Shown: positions 32,986 through 45,235, counted from the first letter of the stretch. The stretch is 64,000 bases of DNA from Macrocystis pyrifera (GCA_031763025.1 JASSKH010000029.1:5974362-6038361); one strand, 5' to 3'. The notes: generated by a model from the letters alone, not told the origin. Program-made: numbers and translations.

Positions 32986-33139
32986 CTTGCTACAACAACC
33001 TCGACTGGTGCTGCTGCTGTTGCTGCTCTCCAGCCGTGCTCGTGCGTTTCATTTTCAACCATTCTCGTGTCTCTTGCGGGAAGTTTACTAGTGGTCAACG
33101 TTCTAGTTCACACACGTAAGGACACCCACAACATAAGCC

Positions 33140-34075
33140 TAAGGACCGGTCCAAAGGAGGAAAAACAACCAAGCCAAAACGTGCAAAATACAAAACCAAA
33201 GAGGGTGATTTTAGAACAAGGGAGTTTTATCGGTCAACTTCAATGTATAGGAAGTTGATATTTCGATATCTCCGTTTTTCGTTATCGTTCACGAAACATG
33301 GGTTACCCATGGCTATGACTTACAAAGGACTCACCCCACGGTAGATGTTGAATTTTCGATATACCAGGTATACGGTAATATTGTCTCACCGGTGGAGATC
33401 CTTAAGGTACGACACCGTTGGTATATCGACTAGTATGATCCTCCTACCACAGCAATTAACCTAAACGTTGGTCAGGTTTCTCGAACAAGCTTCTTGAAAA
33501 TCCTGTTTCTAGTGAGATCAGGATCTCCTCATGTGAGGCACCACCCCTCCAAGGAGATATCGGAAATTATGGCACCACCCCTACGGCGGCATTTCTCATA
33601 GGAAAAGCTCGGAGGGTTGGGATAAAGCATCAACAACGCTTCTACGACCGGATGACATGCGCAAGTTATCGGACGTAGCCGATATGGGTGCTACGCGGCG
33701 TTGCGTACGACGCGAGGATACATGATCAGGCAATAACCAAGGAGTGACCTCGCAAGAACCAGGGGAGTCAGGAAGTGGCTGTGGTGGTTGAGGTTTGGAC
33801 AAAGGAGCTACTCAACAATGAAACGTCAAACGTCATCAAACTAAAGTGTCCGAGACGAACCGTGCAAAGACACTCCGGAAGGTACGGGTTGGACCACTGT
33901 AAGGGGTGCCTCGCGTGTATAAGTTGTGCTTATCCACCGACTTTGTGGAACGCCATTGTCGGGAATCACCTGCTGTGGCGGTTGAGTCATTCTCAAACCA
34001 TGCACCGCGTATTTTCGACTTGGTTTCCTCTTTTGTTTATTTGTTTTTGTAATTGTTACAAGTCGTTACGCTAAT
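33140..34075 (+). repeat. Dispersed repeat of about 700 bp, copy 3
   Basis: It shares GGACCGGTCC, GGGAGTTTTATCGGTCAA, GGTTACCCA, GACCTCGCAAGAACC and GGGAATCACCTGCTGTGGCG with the other copies. It is longer by an internal stretch near 33310-33700. It lies upstream of exon 1. Confidence 0.65.
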
Positions 34076-34203
34076 TCTTACGCGGTCGGATTTGTCGATA
34101 AAAAAGACTGGCTTCAGTCAGGGACAGAATCGGACTTTCATTAGCCTGTTTTTTTATGCAGTTTGGGTTGTCAGCTTCATATTTCAAGCCGATCGTCATG
34201 TCA

Positions 34204-34968
34204 GGGTGTGTCTAAACATAATCTTAAAGCTCGATCGAAATCGAATTCATTTCGATTTCCGTAAAAAATTGCCGAGGTGTCTAAACAGAATCGAAAAGCA
34301 AAAAAAAAAGTCCAGGAGAAAAGCAACGGAGAGCACAATCTACTAGGCCGTTCGCATCTGTGCACACATGACGGCAATCTAGCGCTCGGTAACACAGATC
34401 CACCACACAAGCAGGCAAACGCAACGGCAATTCGATTTCGGGAGGTCGTTGGGCCTCCCATGGAGGTGGTGGCGCGTCCAACGTTGACATCCCGAGATCA
34501 AACTTGAAATTATACTGAGAAGGAACTTCCGACCTCGTTCTCGAGGGTATCATCCAGAATTTTCCTCAAACTATGTTCGCTCTGGCTCGAATGCCGGGAA
34601 CCAAAGGCCCGAGAATTCGGGGCTGGTGTTGTGGTTCGTCTGCTGGCTGTCTACGGGGGGTCTGTGCGGCTATGTTGCCGTGCTAGCTGTGGGTTGGATG
34701 CTGTGTACGGCGGTCCTGATGTGATATTTTGACGTGGCTGCGCTGACCAGTAGGGCGAGCTGAATTGTTGCTGTTCGTGCTTTCGATTTCCTTTTCGATT
34801 CCCGGCCGTCAACTTTATTGATTTTGGCATTGGGTTGTAAATCGTTCATTTTTTTGGAACCTAAAAAACGAAGGGGAACATGTTTTATTATCAATTCGAC
34901 CAATCAGCGCCTTGTTTATTATCAATTCGAATTTCGATTTTTGATTTCGATTCTGTTTAGACACACCC
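34204..34968. mobile_element. 765-bp TIR element with TCA target duplication
   Basis: It begins GGGTGTGTCTAAACA and ends with the exact inverse TGTTTAGACACACCC. TCA flanks both sides (34201-34203 and 34969-34971). Subterminal sequence is rich in inverted TCGAAATCGA-type motifs. No transposase is seen. By TIR and 3-bp duplication it resembles the element at 29471. Confidence 0.75.
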
Positions 34969-35079
34969 TCAGCGGTGCGGTTCGCGAATCGAAACAGTTC
35001 TCCGATGAAAATATATCTATATGTTTCTTGTTCTCGAAAAAATCCGAGCGAACGCCCATACGAACTGCTCTTGTGGTTT

Positions 35080-35330
35080 AGCGCCGCGAAGCGACGCACC
35101 CAGCGTGCTGAACTGGGCGCAGGACACGAGCGTTCGAGTCCACCCTGATTATCTCTGGTCCGTCGGCAAATCGACGTGCCGTGTGCGTTGGAATCAACCT
35201 GTCTAGTTATTTTTAGACTGATGCCGTGAAGCATCCGAGCCCTTAAACGCTGACTGAATGACTACTGCTGCTGCTGTAGTCTGTGAGTGCGTATGCACGG
35301 AGATGTGCGCGCCGATTGCGCTCCTATTCA
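35080..35330 (+). repeat. Dispersed repeat with a (GCT)n core, copy 2
   Basis: Matches 14105-14340. CGTTCGAGTCC at about 35131 resembles an RNA polymerase III B box, so a tRNA-derived SINE is one possible origin. The other copy does not keep that motif well. Confidence 0.5.
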
Positions 35331-35499
35331 TCTCTAGGACCGGGCACTCGCTAGGCTACTGTTGTCTGCTCATGAAGACGCGCGCCTACAGCCGACTAAA
35401 CGCCGGGAGTGATAGTAGTATATTTTAACTGCTCTACCAGGCTCTACTCGCATACGACACTATACTAGTAATTGGTGGTAATGAGGCGCGACCTCAGCA

Positions 35500-36730
35500 A
35501 TACCTGCAGTAGTCATATCTGCGATGCATCATGCACAACATTTGTGCTGAACCAACACGAACGAACATCTACTGCTGCTGTACCTACTACCTATATGCCG
35601 TCGTTGGTGAATCTCATAACCGTAAATATTCTTGGCATCATATATATCCTGCTCTTGAAAAACACAGACAGCACAGCAGTACGGACACACCTGTAACAAA
35701 TACCAGGCACTGGATTTGTTCTCCCCGAATCCGGAAAATAAATAATAAGCTAGCTATTATACGTTCAAAAACGCAAGGTGAATTAATGTACTTGTGGCAC
35801 AAAAAAAAAAGTCACAAATGGAAAAAAAAAAGCGCACACACACTCACAACTTTTATTGAAATAGTTTTTGTCGTGTGTATCCTGGTATTTCCACCTCGAA
35901 ATCCGGCATAATAATTTGCAGACGAAAATATGTACTACTGCTGTGTGACCACAGAAGTTATTACTTGTAATGAGGCGCGCGATGTTTCCTGGTCCCGAAC
36001 TCATAATAATCTTAATTTCAATCTGACGTGTGTCCAGCAGAGCTTCTAGCAGTGCCACCACTACTACTACTGCTGTACGAAAAGTATGCACTCTACTTGT
36101 TCTGTCCAAGAGAGAAATTATCGCAGCAGGTGCCACCACTACTACTACTACTGCTGTACACCAACAGCAGGTGCCACCACTACTACTACTGCTGTACACC
36201 AACAGCAGGTGCCACCACTACTACTACTGCTGTACACCAACTATACTACTGCTGTATACCAACTATACAGCAGATACTCTCCTGCTTCTCCGCCCCCCCA
36301 TCGGCAGGAGTGTGGGCCTGCAGCATGTCTCGGGGACATGGCCTGAACGCTCGTTGCTATCGTTTTGTGTGTGCGCGTCCACAGAGCCATGTGTTGTTGG
36401 TTGGGTGTTTTTTCAACATGGCCCAGCACCAAAATGTGCCTACACACGTTGCCACACCTAGCTCGAGCTGCTGTGAACGATTTACCACCGCACCAGCACC
36501 AGGAGGTCTGTTTTGTGTGTGCGCGTCCACAGAGCCCGCCGGGACTGGAATTGGTGCGGTGTGCGTCGAGGGCGGTGGTCAAACGTTGCCCAAAAAAATG
36601 TTGAATCACACACACATACACGCCTCACCACACACACACACACACACATACAGAGAAACTCAAAACAAGGCACCCCACGCTCGTATCCGAGCCGCTATAA
36701 AGAGGCTTTTTTTTTCTTGGAAAATTCCAA
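35500..36730 (+). repeat. Long dispersed repeat, copy 1 (pairs with 58200-59150)
   Basis: It shares CTGCGATGCATCATG, ACGAACGA/GAGCATCTAC, GTGCCACCAC-ACT with CTGCTGCTGTACG, and GTGTGTGCG-GT-CACAGA, then GGTG-TCAAACG/GAACG with TTGAATCA, in the same order. The copies differ by repeat expansion inside. Confidence 0.6.
36124..36260. repeat. Minisatellite, units of about 38-41 bp
   Basis: Three tandem units starting CAGCAGGTGCCACCACTACT at 36124, 36165 and 36203, each ending CTGCTGTACACCAA, then a degenerate tail. The number of ACT triplets varies between units. Confidence 0.9.
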
Positions 36731-36835
36731 GAAAAAAAAGGCTCGCCCGCTTTTAGCGCGCTTCGCGCGCCTCATTATAATACTATACAGCAGTATATAG
36801 TACCTGGTAGGCAATATTATAATACCTGCTATTTA

Positions 36836-37215
36836 TACCAGGTACTTACGTACGTACCACGTACGTACGTACCTGGTGGCACAACAGCATATATTTCGCA
36901 AGGCGCACATTGCTATAAGTAAGGTATTACGCACGCAACAACAATAATACACGTCGGGCCCGAGGTATGCACAGCAGCTATAGCTGTGCAACCACCAGTC
37001 AATAATGCTCGCAACAACTACAATTTCAGCCGCTTGTCCTTAAAATAGAGTATCATGAAGACTGCAATAATATAACACTGACGACACCACATACTAGAAT
37101 CTTCACCCTGAAATCAACAGCAGCACTCCGCCTTTCTTTATACTAATATTAAAACAAGCAAACCGAAATACGAAAATCATCGTTAGAAAGATTAAACAAT
37201 GACAACTCCAACTTT
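36836..37215. repeat. Inverted dispersed repeat, arm 1 (pairs with 56397-56793)
   Basis: This stretch is the reverse complement of 56397-56793: the ACGTACGTACCACGTACGTA core, GCACATTGCTATAAG/GTAAGGTATTACGCACGC, CTTGTCCTTAAAATAGAGTA and CAATGACAACTCCAACTT all recur inverted. Identity is moderate with small indels. Confidence 0.85.
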
Positions 37216-37452
37216 ATTGACTATGCGTAATGCGTGGGTAGGCACCAGGAATACATAATATATTATTTTTCCTTGTTTCTTGTACTCATTATCCTCCCTG
37301 AGACACATGTCGGTGTTACATAAAAAGAACAAAACGTCAGTTGAAAAAGGGTCGTTTCCTTTCGTTGCGAATATGAAGAATCCAACGGTCCATGTACACT
37401 ACTGGATACCACATGCTCCAAGAAGCGTTGGGTACCGTATTATACTATAACA

Positions 37453-37562
37453 TTACGGGGGACCATAGTAAATGGGACCAAAATTTGTTAGTAAAAATAG
37501 AAAATATATAGTTTTTTGTGTGCACCGTAGGTGCTATTTTCTACTACTACGGTCCTCCGTAA
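37453..37562. mobile_element. Palindromic MITE, copy 5
   Basis: TACGGGGGACCATAGTAAAT to ACGGTCCTCCGTA, flanked by TA on both sides. This is the clearest view of both ends of the family. Confidence 0.9.
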
Positions 37563-37997
37563 TATGTAGAATTCTTGATATGTCATGCGCTCTTATGTAT
37601 CGATCAATATGGAGATTGTTGTTGGGATATGTCGATGTATCGCATGTCATCGATACAATATCACGTGTAAAAATGTTAAATATACATACATCTGGTGGAA
37701 GTATTATTCGGTATCGTATCAAGAATTCTCGGCATATTGTGCGACATTTGCAGGATATAGTGATATCAATTTCGAAAACATATCTCGACATCAATATCGA
37801 AATTATATCTAAATATCAATATCGATAGTGTACCTCTACTCCCGCGGCCTGCCCCGTCCTTGGGGTGGGCCGAGGAAGCCCGCAAGGACTTACAGCGGTC
37901 TAGCAGCAGCCACACGGGCATCGAGCCTCGGGCTGGGTAGAGAGGGAACCTCGCGCGGTCTGGCGAGTGAGCTGTTCACTCTAAGGACCCGCGCGGG

Positions 37998-38573
37998 GTG
38001 GTGGTGATGAGTTTTATTTTTAACCCGGATGCCGAGGAGTTCATCCCCGAGGCAGGACGGGTACATCACCACAGCAGAGAGCGCTGCGTGGGTAACCTGG
38101 GGAGAGGAGAGGCTGGCCACCGCGTGGGTACGCAAGCGCGACAGGAAGGATGGGGGTGTCGGAGTTGGCTGGGACGGCTGCACCCAACCAACGGAAACCA
38201 AGGCGCGAACCGGGCTACAAAGCGGAGCGCCAATATTATCATAGAGAAAAAGAAGAGACAAAAAAAGCAAAAAAGGAGGAGGGGACGAGCCTCTCGTCGG
38301 CTGGCAAAAAAAGCAGCACGCGAGGCTCGTAAGAGGCGGAAGGCGGCACTTGTGGTGGTAGCGACCTACAATGTGCGTACCCTGGCCGTAAAGGGGAAGA
38401 ACGGGTACGGGCATGACGAGTGCGTACTTGCGAAAGGACGGCAACTCGGTTGTGACTTCATTGGTCTGCAGGAAACCCGACGGTCCGGCAACACGAGATT
38501 TCGTGCAGCTGGATACCAAGTTTTTTGTTCAGGTCAGGAAAAACAGCAGCGAGACAAGGGTTGTATGGGGTAG
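37998..38573 (+). pseudogene. LINE ORF, 5' part: basic leader and endonuclease start
   Basis: 191 codons. A strongly basic stretch (KKKRQKKQKRRRGRASRR and more, about 38250-38345) precedes VVVATYNVRTL and LGCDFIGLQETRR, the first two conserved blocks of APE-type endonucleases. The frame stops at KGCMG near 38573. Endonuclease homology continues in another frame from there, so this is the front half of one broken ORF. Confidence 0.8.
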
Positions 38574-38643
38574 GTTTAGCAGTAAAAGACTCAATATGCC
38601 GTACGTCTAAGTTCACTCAGCAGTTTATTGACGAACGACTTAT

Positions 38644-41600
38644 GTGTATATGCGCTTTGAGTTGGACGGTCGGTGCGATGCGGTTAATTTCGTCGTTGCG
38701 TACGCCCCAACTGATTGTACCAAAGACTCCAAGCAGAAAGGCATGTTCTGGCGAAAGTTGGAGGACCTGGTTGAGCAGATTCCTGCTAAACAGTGTTTGT
38801 TTGTGCTTATAGATGCCAATGGGCGAACTGGGGGGAGGATAGAAGGGTGCGGTGATGATGAATGTAGGGTGCTCGGAGCGTACGGACGAGATGTTCGTAG
38901 TGATAACGGCAAACGGCTTTTGTCGTTCGCTACCAGTTGTAAGCTAGCGCTCACCAACACATTTTTCAGCACGCGCAAGGGCGGAATATCGCATACATAC
39001 AACGGCACCAGCCTGAATGATCGTAAGCGAATCGACTACATCCTAACTCGTCAAGTCCACCGACCTAGAGTACATAATGTTACAGTCGTCCCACAGCCCC
39101 CACCACCTGCTAAGGCTGATTCAGACCATAACATCGTGTACATCAATGCCCGACTTAGTGGTCACTTTTCGTCTAACCGAAGATTGCTGAAACCCCCAAA
39201 ACGCCGAGAATTCGACAGGCAGCTTTTCTTATCCGATGGAGAGCGTCGACACCGAATAGTCGAGAGGGTCGTTTCCACTCTTAACCAACCTACCCAGCCT
39301 CGTAACACGTCTGGCGTGGTTGAGTTTTTCACCACAACTGTCATGAATGCTGTTGAGAAAGAGGTGCCACCTCCACCACGTCGCCACCACCGAAACGGTT
39401 GGTGTGAGACCCCCGAAACGGTGGCCGCTTTCAAAGTAGCATGGACAGCGAGGGAGGATGCGAGACAGCTCCTGCGTGTCTACCCCCGAGATAGTACAGC
39501 GTGGAAGAAGTTGAGATCCGCCTGTGCGAATCTGCAGGAAGTGGTCGCCGCAGGAGTCAATGCGTATTTTGAAGAGTACCTCGCTGAAACCGAGAAATTC
39601 CTCGCGAGTTCCGATCAACGAGGGTTCTACAAGCACCTGAAGAGTACGGTAGGGTTACAAGGCACGAAAGCGAGGAGTGAACAGTTTATCATGGACGAGG
39701 ATGGCACGCTGTTGCGAGATCAAGCGCGAATTCGTGAAAGATGGGCGGGGCACTACCACAAACTATTGAACACGAAATCGCTGAAACTTGACCCCACGAT
39801 CATCGACCTAGTGCCACCACGATCGCTGAAACTATCCCTTGGAAATGAACCATCCATTGACGAGATGATGGAAGCAGTGAAGGGTATGTCAAACTGGAAA
39901 GCCGTTGGACCAGATGGTCTCCCGGCCGAAGTACTGAAACTTGACCACCCCGCTTTCGTGCAGTATTTTCACAGTATCCTTGTTAACGTTTGGGTAACGG
40001 GAGAAGTCCCCCAGCAATGGAAAGATGCGATCATAAAAACCCTTCATAAAAAGAAGGATAGAACTGATTGCAACAACCACAGAGGTATTTCGCTTGTTGC
40101 TCACGCAGGCAAGGTGTTGCTGAAAATCGTTGCGTCCCGTCTAAGCAGCTACTGCGAGACCGAGCATATACTCCCTGAAGAACAGTGTGGCTTCCGCCCC
40201 GCACGGTCAACAGTCGATATGCTGTTTGTCGTGCGCCGGTTGCAGCAGCTCGGGCGGCAGAAGAAAATCCCCCTGTACATGTGCTTTATCGACTTGCAGA
40301 AAGCGTACGACTCTGTCGACCGAGAACTGTTGTGGGAGGTACTCACACGCCTTGGTGTACCAACCAAGATGCTCACAATCATTCGCAATTTTCACGAAGG
40401 CATGCGGGCTCGCGTGCGTGCGGATGACGGTGAACACTCGGACTGGTTCAATGTATCCCAGGGACTGCGGCAAGGCTGCGTACTATCGCCGTTACTGTTC
40501 AACGTGTTCTTCGCCGCTGCGATACACATCGTGCTGGTACGCTTCAGCAAAGACGAATGCATCGTAAGGGATTTGGTTCATCTCGAAGAGGACAGGGTTG
40601 TCGGAAAAGAGGAACCGTTGGCATGCGTGCAAAGGGCTGTGTGGGGCATATTGTATGCAGACGATGCAGGAATAGTCTCGAAGTCGGCGGAAGGCCTTGC
40701 GAGAATGATGACAGTCATCGTGACTGTCTTCGAAGCAGTAGGTCTCACGGTATCCGAGAAGAAGACAGAGACGATGCTCCTACGAACACCGGATCAGACG
40801 TTTACCACCTCACCGCTCGCGATCGAAGCTGCAGGCCAAAAGTATAAACAGACGACCCAGTTTTTGTACCTAGGAGGCATTATCCACGAGAACGCTGACC
40901 TCTCCTTCGAAATCGAGCGACGAATCCGTCTGATGCGGGCATGCCTCAAACGGTATGGTCCGGAACTGTACGATAGGACGAACGCACCGCTTAGTCTGAA
41001 AGTCCGGATGCTGAAGGCCGAGGTGATTGAGACCTTGCTGTACGGTTGCGTGACGTGGACCCTCAATGCGGACCACTTCGCCAAGCTTCGATCAGCCCAC
41101 CACGAAGTCCTTCTGCGAGTCATTGGTTTCCAGCGCCGACTACGCACCGACCACACCACCCTCTCGTATGCGAAGGCGCTCAGGATAACACGATGCGAAA
41201 GTATCGAAACGACCATCCGTAAACGGCGACTCTTCTTTGCGGGGGCTGTGGTGCGGCAACACGAGGGGCGATTGCCCAGTCGGTTGATGTTCGGGACGAT
41301 CGCTGGTGGGGGGGGCCCGAAACCAGGCGGGCAGCCTAAGACTTGGCCTAGGGCAATTGCTGAGGACCTTAGAGTGTTCAAAGCCTCAGAGGGATCAACG
41401 GAAGACTCCCCCTTAGTCTTTGGAGTTGGGACCGCACTGTGGCCCACTGCAGCAAAACAGACGGGAAAGTGGTACCGGGGAATCCTCGAAGCAGCTGAAC
41501 AGTTCATGGGCAGGTGGCACGAGGCTGAGGCAAAGCTGAGTAGACAGCGCCGTGCATCCGCTGCAGGTAGTGTTAGAGGGAATGGGGGGAGGGGTAACAG

Positions 41601-41733
41601 CAGGAGGGGTAGAGGGAACACCGTACAAGTGTATAGGGGCAGGGGGGGGAACAGGAGGAGTAGAAGGGAAACCGCGGTAGAAGAGAGTAGCAGAGAGACC
41701 GCAGATAGGGTAGCAAGGTACCAGGCCGACTAA
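38644..41733 (+). pseudogene. LINE ORF, main part: endonuclease and reverse transcriptase
   Basis: An open frame of 1029 codons. The rest of the endonuclease includes SDHN (about 39118-39129), with the His typical of its active site. The reverse transcriptase includes NWKAVGPDGLPAEVLK, HRGISLVAHAGKVLLKI, GFRPARSTVDM, FIDLQKAYDSVDR, GLRQGCVLSPLLFNVFF and ILYADDAGIVS (YADD at 40654-40665). The C-terminus has LLYGCVTWTL and GFQRRLRTDHTTLSYAKAL. RT catalytic residues are intact. It lacks its own endonuclease start, which lies in the frames upstream, interrupted by frameshifts near 38570 and 38643, so this copy is probably not autonomous. Confidence 0.9.
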
Positions 41734-41900
41734 TAGGTTGGACGTTTCTTTGCTACTCGTACCGCCAACTGCTGCGGCCGTTCGGTATGCATTTTGATTT
41801 TTTTCCCTTCTTATCCTTATGAAAGAAGTACTACATAGTGGGTGGGTGACGAGCGTATTTTGGCCCACTCACTATTGCTCTTTTACTTAGTTAAGTGTTC

Positions 41901-42374
41901 ACCGGGATGCATAGTCCCCTTTTTCCTTCTCGTATCTTTCCCCTTGCACGTCCCTTTTGGCTCATGCTCGGGGTAAGTATGTATGTGTCTGAGCTTTGGC
42001 TTCCCATTTTATTTATTTATTTGGGATTCTTCTCCTTTTCTTTTTCTTTTTCTTGTTCTTTTTCGGTTTGGTTTTTTCGTTGCTTCTCTTTCTTTATGGT
42101 GTATTTTGGTTGCTGGCGTATGTATGTATGTTGTGTCGGCCGCACCTAGTGCGAAGGCATGGTATTACGTAGGCTATTAATGCATTACGGTGTGTTATCT
42201 CTGTGTCGTAGTCTGTGACCACAGAGCTCGTATCTTTCTAGGGTGAAGAATCAGCACGGACACTGGGCTTGCTGGATGTCGACGAGTAGAAGAACGGTTT
42301 AATGTGAAGAACACACACACACACACATATCATCTCGTACCTTGTATCATGCAAGATATCGCGATAAACATGAA
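41901..42374. other. LINE tail region; no gene recognised
   Basis: T-rich sequence with a TTTATTTATTTATTT run and CTTTTTCTTTTTC runs follows the LINE. The TTTCTTTTTCTTTTTCTTG stretch is low complexity, and (CA)n occurs at 42309-42327. Confidence 0.5.
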
Positions 42375-42900
42375 GCTTTACGTAGAAATGCGGACGTTGT
42401 GGGGGCGTGGTGGGGATTCGAATGATGGCGGTAGGTACCTGTTTAAATGGAGTAAAAACGAAATCCACCGACGTAGTCGCGTCGTTGCCTCAGACTTGTT
42501 CCGAACACTAGACGAGACCGCGGGCATACATAACGACAGGGGCGAAACAGAAGCACAGAGTGAGAGGAGATCTGGTCCTGGAGAGGCTGCTCACCTGGGG
42601 TCGGTGTATAATGCGCACATCCGTGTTGAAGTAGGATACAGCGCGTCAACTAGACTCTAATCGACTTTCCCACCCACCCGCCATGTCGCTCAAGGTAAGG
42701 GGGAGATCAGGTTGACACAAATCGAGACGAGATGGTTGGCTGTGAGAGTTTTACAGCCCCGCAAGTGAAGGAGCGGGGCACACGTGCGTCGGGTTGTCGC
42801 CTGTGACACCCTATTTGTTTGCGTCGGGGGAGGGGGAGGTCGTACTTATTTTGGGTAATACTTAGGGACCATCTTAATGAAGACAGCGATAAGTCCATTT
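42375..42900 (+). repeat. Solo A-B terminal repeat of the tyrosine-recombinase retrotransposon
   Basis: It matches A2-B2 at 13315-13925 in the same order and orientation: GAAATGCGGA start, GTAGTCGCG, GGTCGGTGTA, GCGCGTCAACTAGACTCT, then CAGCCCCGCAAG, GTTTGCGTCGGGG and TTATTTTGGGTAAT. No coding part of a plus-strand element lies to its left. Confidence 0.75.
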
Positions 42901-44366
42901 AGGATAAAATAAGTAGAACTTGAATTGGGTTTCATGAAATATACGAGTTTGAGTCCTATCGAGGACGGCGTACTTTTTGTCAAACCAAAAAAAAAAACGG
43001 AATAACCTGAAATAGCGCAGCACGTTACACAACGCCCAGCCGACAAATACCGACGAGCGCAGACGAGAACGAAAGCTTGCGGTGTCGCGTGCGCGCCGCC
43101 ACCAGCCTCTTATTTTCTATATTGGCGTAGAGCAGGAACTCATCACTCTCAGGGTCTCTTAGGTGGACGGAGGCAAGCGCCACGAGCGAAACAGCAACGG
43201 TTATGCAGATATCGAGATCTCGAGCGTATCTTCTGTGTTATTTTGCTTGTTTGCTCCGTTTTAGCGATGGTTGGCCGATCGAGCAGACCCAAAAAAGTGG
43301 GGTTGCGGCCGCCGTGATGTTTTTTAAGGAGACACCGCCGGGGTATGATGTATTATGATCCGTTGGCATGGGCGCGACTATTGCTCCGGTCGCCTCTCGT
43401 TGAAGTTCGTGTTCTGCCGCCTCGGTCGTGGTCACCGAAACGGCCAAGAATCACCCCAGACTACACAGGGGGTGTTCACCAACCATCAACATGGTACATC
43501 AAGGCGGATCAACTCCCAAATTTCTAATTGAAATAAAAACAACCACACGGCAGAAGTCCCAGAAGACTTTTTCACTGAAATTGTGTTGTTTTAATTTTGC
43601 CGTAGAATGTCTGAACGGCATCTCTGCCGCAGCTTTTGACCATCAAAATTAACGCCGCTACTGCCTCGATCCGTGTGAACACACTCCACCTGAAGAACGT
43701 GAGGCTAGCGGTTCACGGAGTCCCTCCTGAAATATCGTGGTGTAGTCGCGTTCTACACGATAGAGGTAGAAATTGTTTGGGCTGAAATATTTTCATAAAA
43801 ACGACGGGGATTCCTAATCCTAAAATCTTCGCAACCGATGTGAACGTGTTGCAATAGTTTTCGTTGTACGCTTACTCTCAGGCCATGGGATAGTTCATAT
43901 TGTAGTAGTTTCACTTCTTGCAGAACCAATTTTTGGGTAAGGTACAGAACTCCATAAGGTCATGTGAGGAGTGAGGAGTCTAAAATAAACATTATTGCAC
44001 CTCTGCTCTAGCATGAGTCTGTACGCTGAGCAGCTTCGTCAGTGATTCGCAATTATTCCCCGGGCTTCCCGCGCCCTCTCTTTCCGTCTTCAACCCTTGG
44101 CGCTTGAACAATGGTCCGCATCCCTCTTTTCTTGTCGTTTGTTGACGTTAACAGGTGTACCTGCGCACCGTGTTCATGTTCGATCGGTTTTCGAACACGA
44201 TATGCACGTCTCCCACGCACAAGGCCAGGCAGTTACGTCACAGAAGTAGCTCAGGGTGGACTGTCCCGCCCTCGTTCCCCCTCAACTCCGGTGATCAAAG
44301 GGACCAGCAAGCGCGATAACGCAAGAATAAGCCACATGACACATCTTCTGTCCAGCGTACTTGCTA

Positions 44367-44654
44367 CTAGTCCCTGCCCTTGGGGGGAGGTTCGACCAAG
44401 TCAAAGGCCACCTGTGACGGTCCCGCTTTCTTCGGTTTCATCCGGTGCACGGTCCCTCTGCCAGCGGCTCCGATACTACAGTGCAAAGTGGGCATATTCC
44501 TAGCCAGCATACACATATTGTGGAAATGATTAATCCCGGTCAATACTCCCTTACAGTGGACTACTTGCTGTTGCGCAAAAAAAAAAAACGAAATGCCATG
44601 GGTTCTGAACAAGTCTCCTAGAACTTGCTTCGGGACTGCGAGAGCTTGCAGCAA
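44367..44654 (-). pseudogene. Recombinase N-terminal region of the second copy
   Basis: An open stretch following the RELTNS region, ending AFDLVEPPPKGRD. By position it belongs to the stretch leading into the tyrosine recombinase, but no catalytic residue is in it. Function assigned from context only. Confidence 0.4.
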
Positions 44655-44812
44655 CGGTTAATTTCCTCTCCTTCACGAGTGTGGTTCCACTGTCCACAAG
44701 TAGGTGTTGTTTTCACGGACTGGTCCCAGCACCAGGATCTTTACGAAACGCCCGATATCCTCCTTGTTTCGTGACCTTGATCGGGCGGCTGAGGGGAAAC
44801 CGATAGACAATT

Positions 44813-45235
44813 CTACACCTGGGAGCTGGGCTCGATGCGAGCAGCGAAGCAAGGGGATGAAGCGCCGTCCGTCTCTTTCTTCAGGAGGTATCGCCACCGT
44901 TCGTCGTGGTCGTGGGCAACAACCCATAGTGTTTCAAGCGTGACAGTGAAAAAAACATCTCCATCTCCCTTTCCCGTCGCCGGTCCTGACCAGTTGTTCG
45001 AGTTCGTCAGTTCCCTCACCTCTGCTACCTAACACGACACGGGGTCCTCACCATATTCAGTATGTAATAAGGCTCTCAACTCCGGAGATTTTCCTGGACA
45101 TGTTATTCGGCATGCCCTCAATCCTGAGCCGGTCTCGTGCTCTCCTGAGCAGGCCCGCCCTTTTTGTCCGTTGACACGCGCGAACCGACTTATCCACAAC
45201 ACTGGACTCGCGTTGTCCCCGCGTAGCAGGTCCAA
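44813..45235 (-). pseudogene. RNase H-like remnant and downstream region of the second copy
   Basis: LLRGDNASPVLWI (near 45220) is the conserved R-G-D-N block of the RNase H-like domain. MRELTNSNNWSGPATG (45019) begins the region between RNase H and recombinase. The two lie in different frames. Confidence 0.6.

Larger units (their letters stand above)
37840..41900 (+). mobile_element. LINE retrotransposon, nearly full length
   Basis: A 5' region, a basic leader, an APE-type endonuclease, a reverse transcriptase and a C-terminal domain, followed by a short 3' tail. The exact ends are uncertain; no poly-A tail or target duplication could be assigned. A truncated minus-strand relative lies at 4890-6270. 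Confidence 0.85.

Noticed and set aside
40794-41621. Minus-strand frame of 275 codons
   Set aside because: It is a shadow of the LINE reverse-transcriptase frame, which has clear RT motifs on the plus strand.
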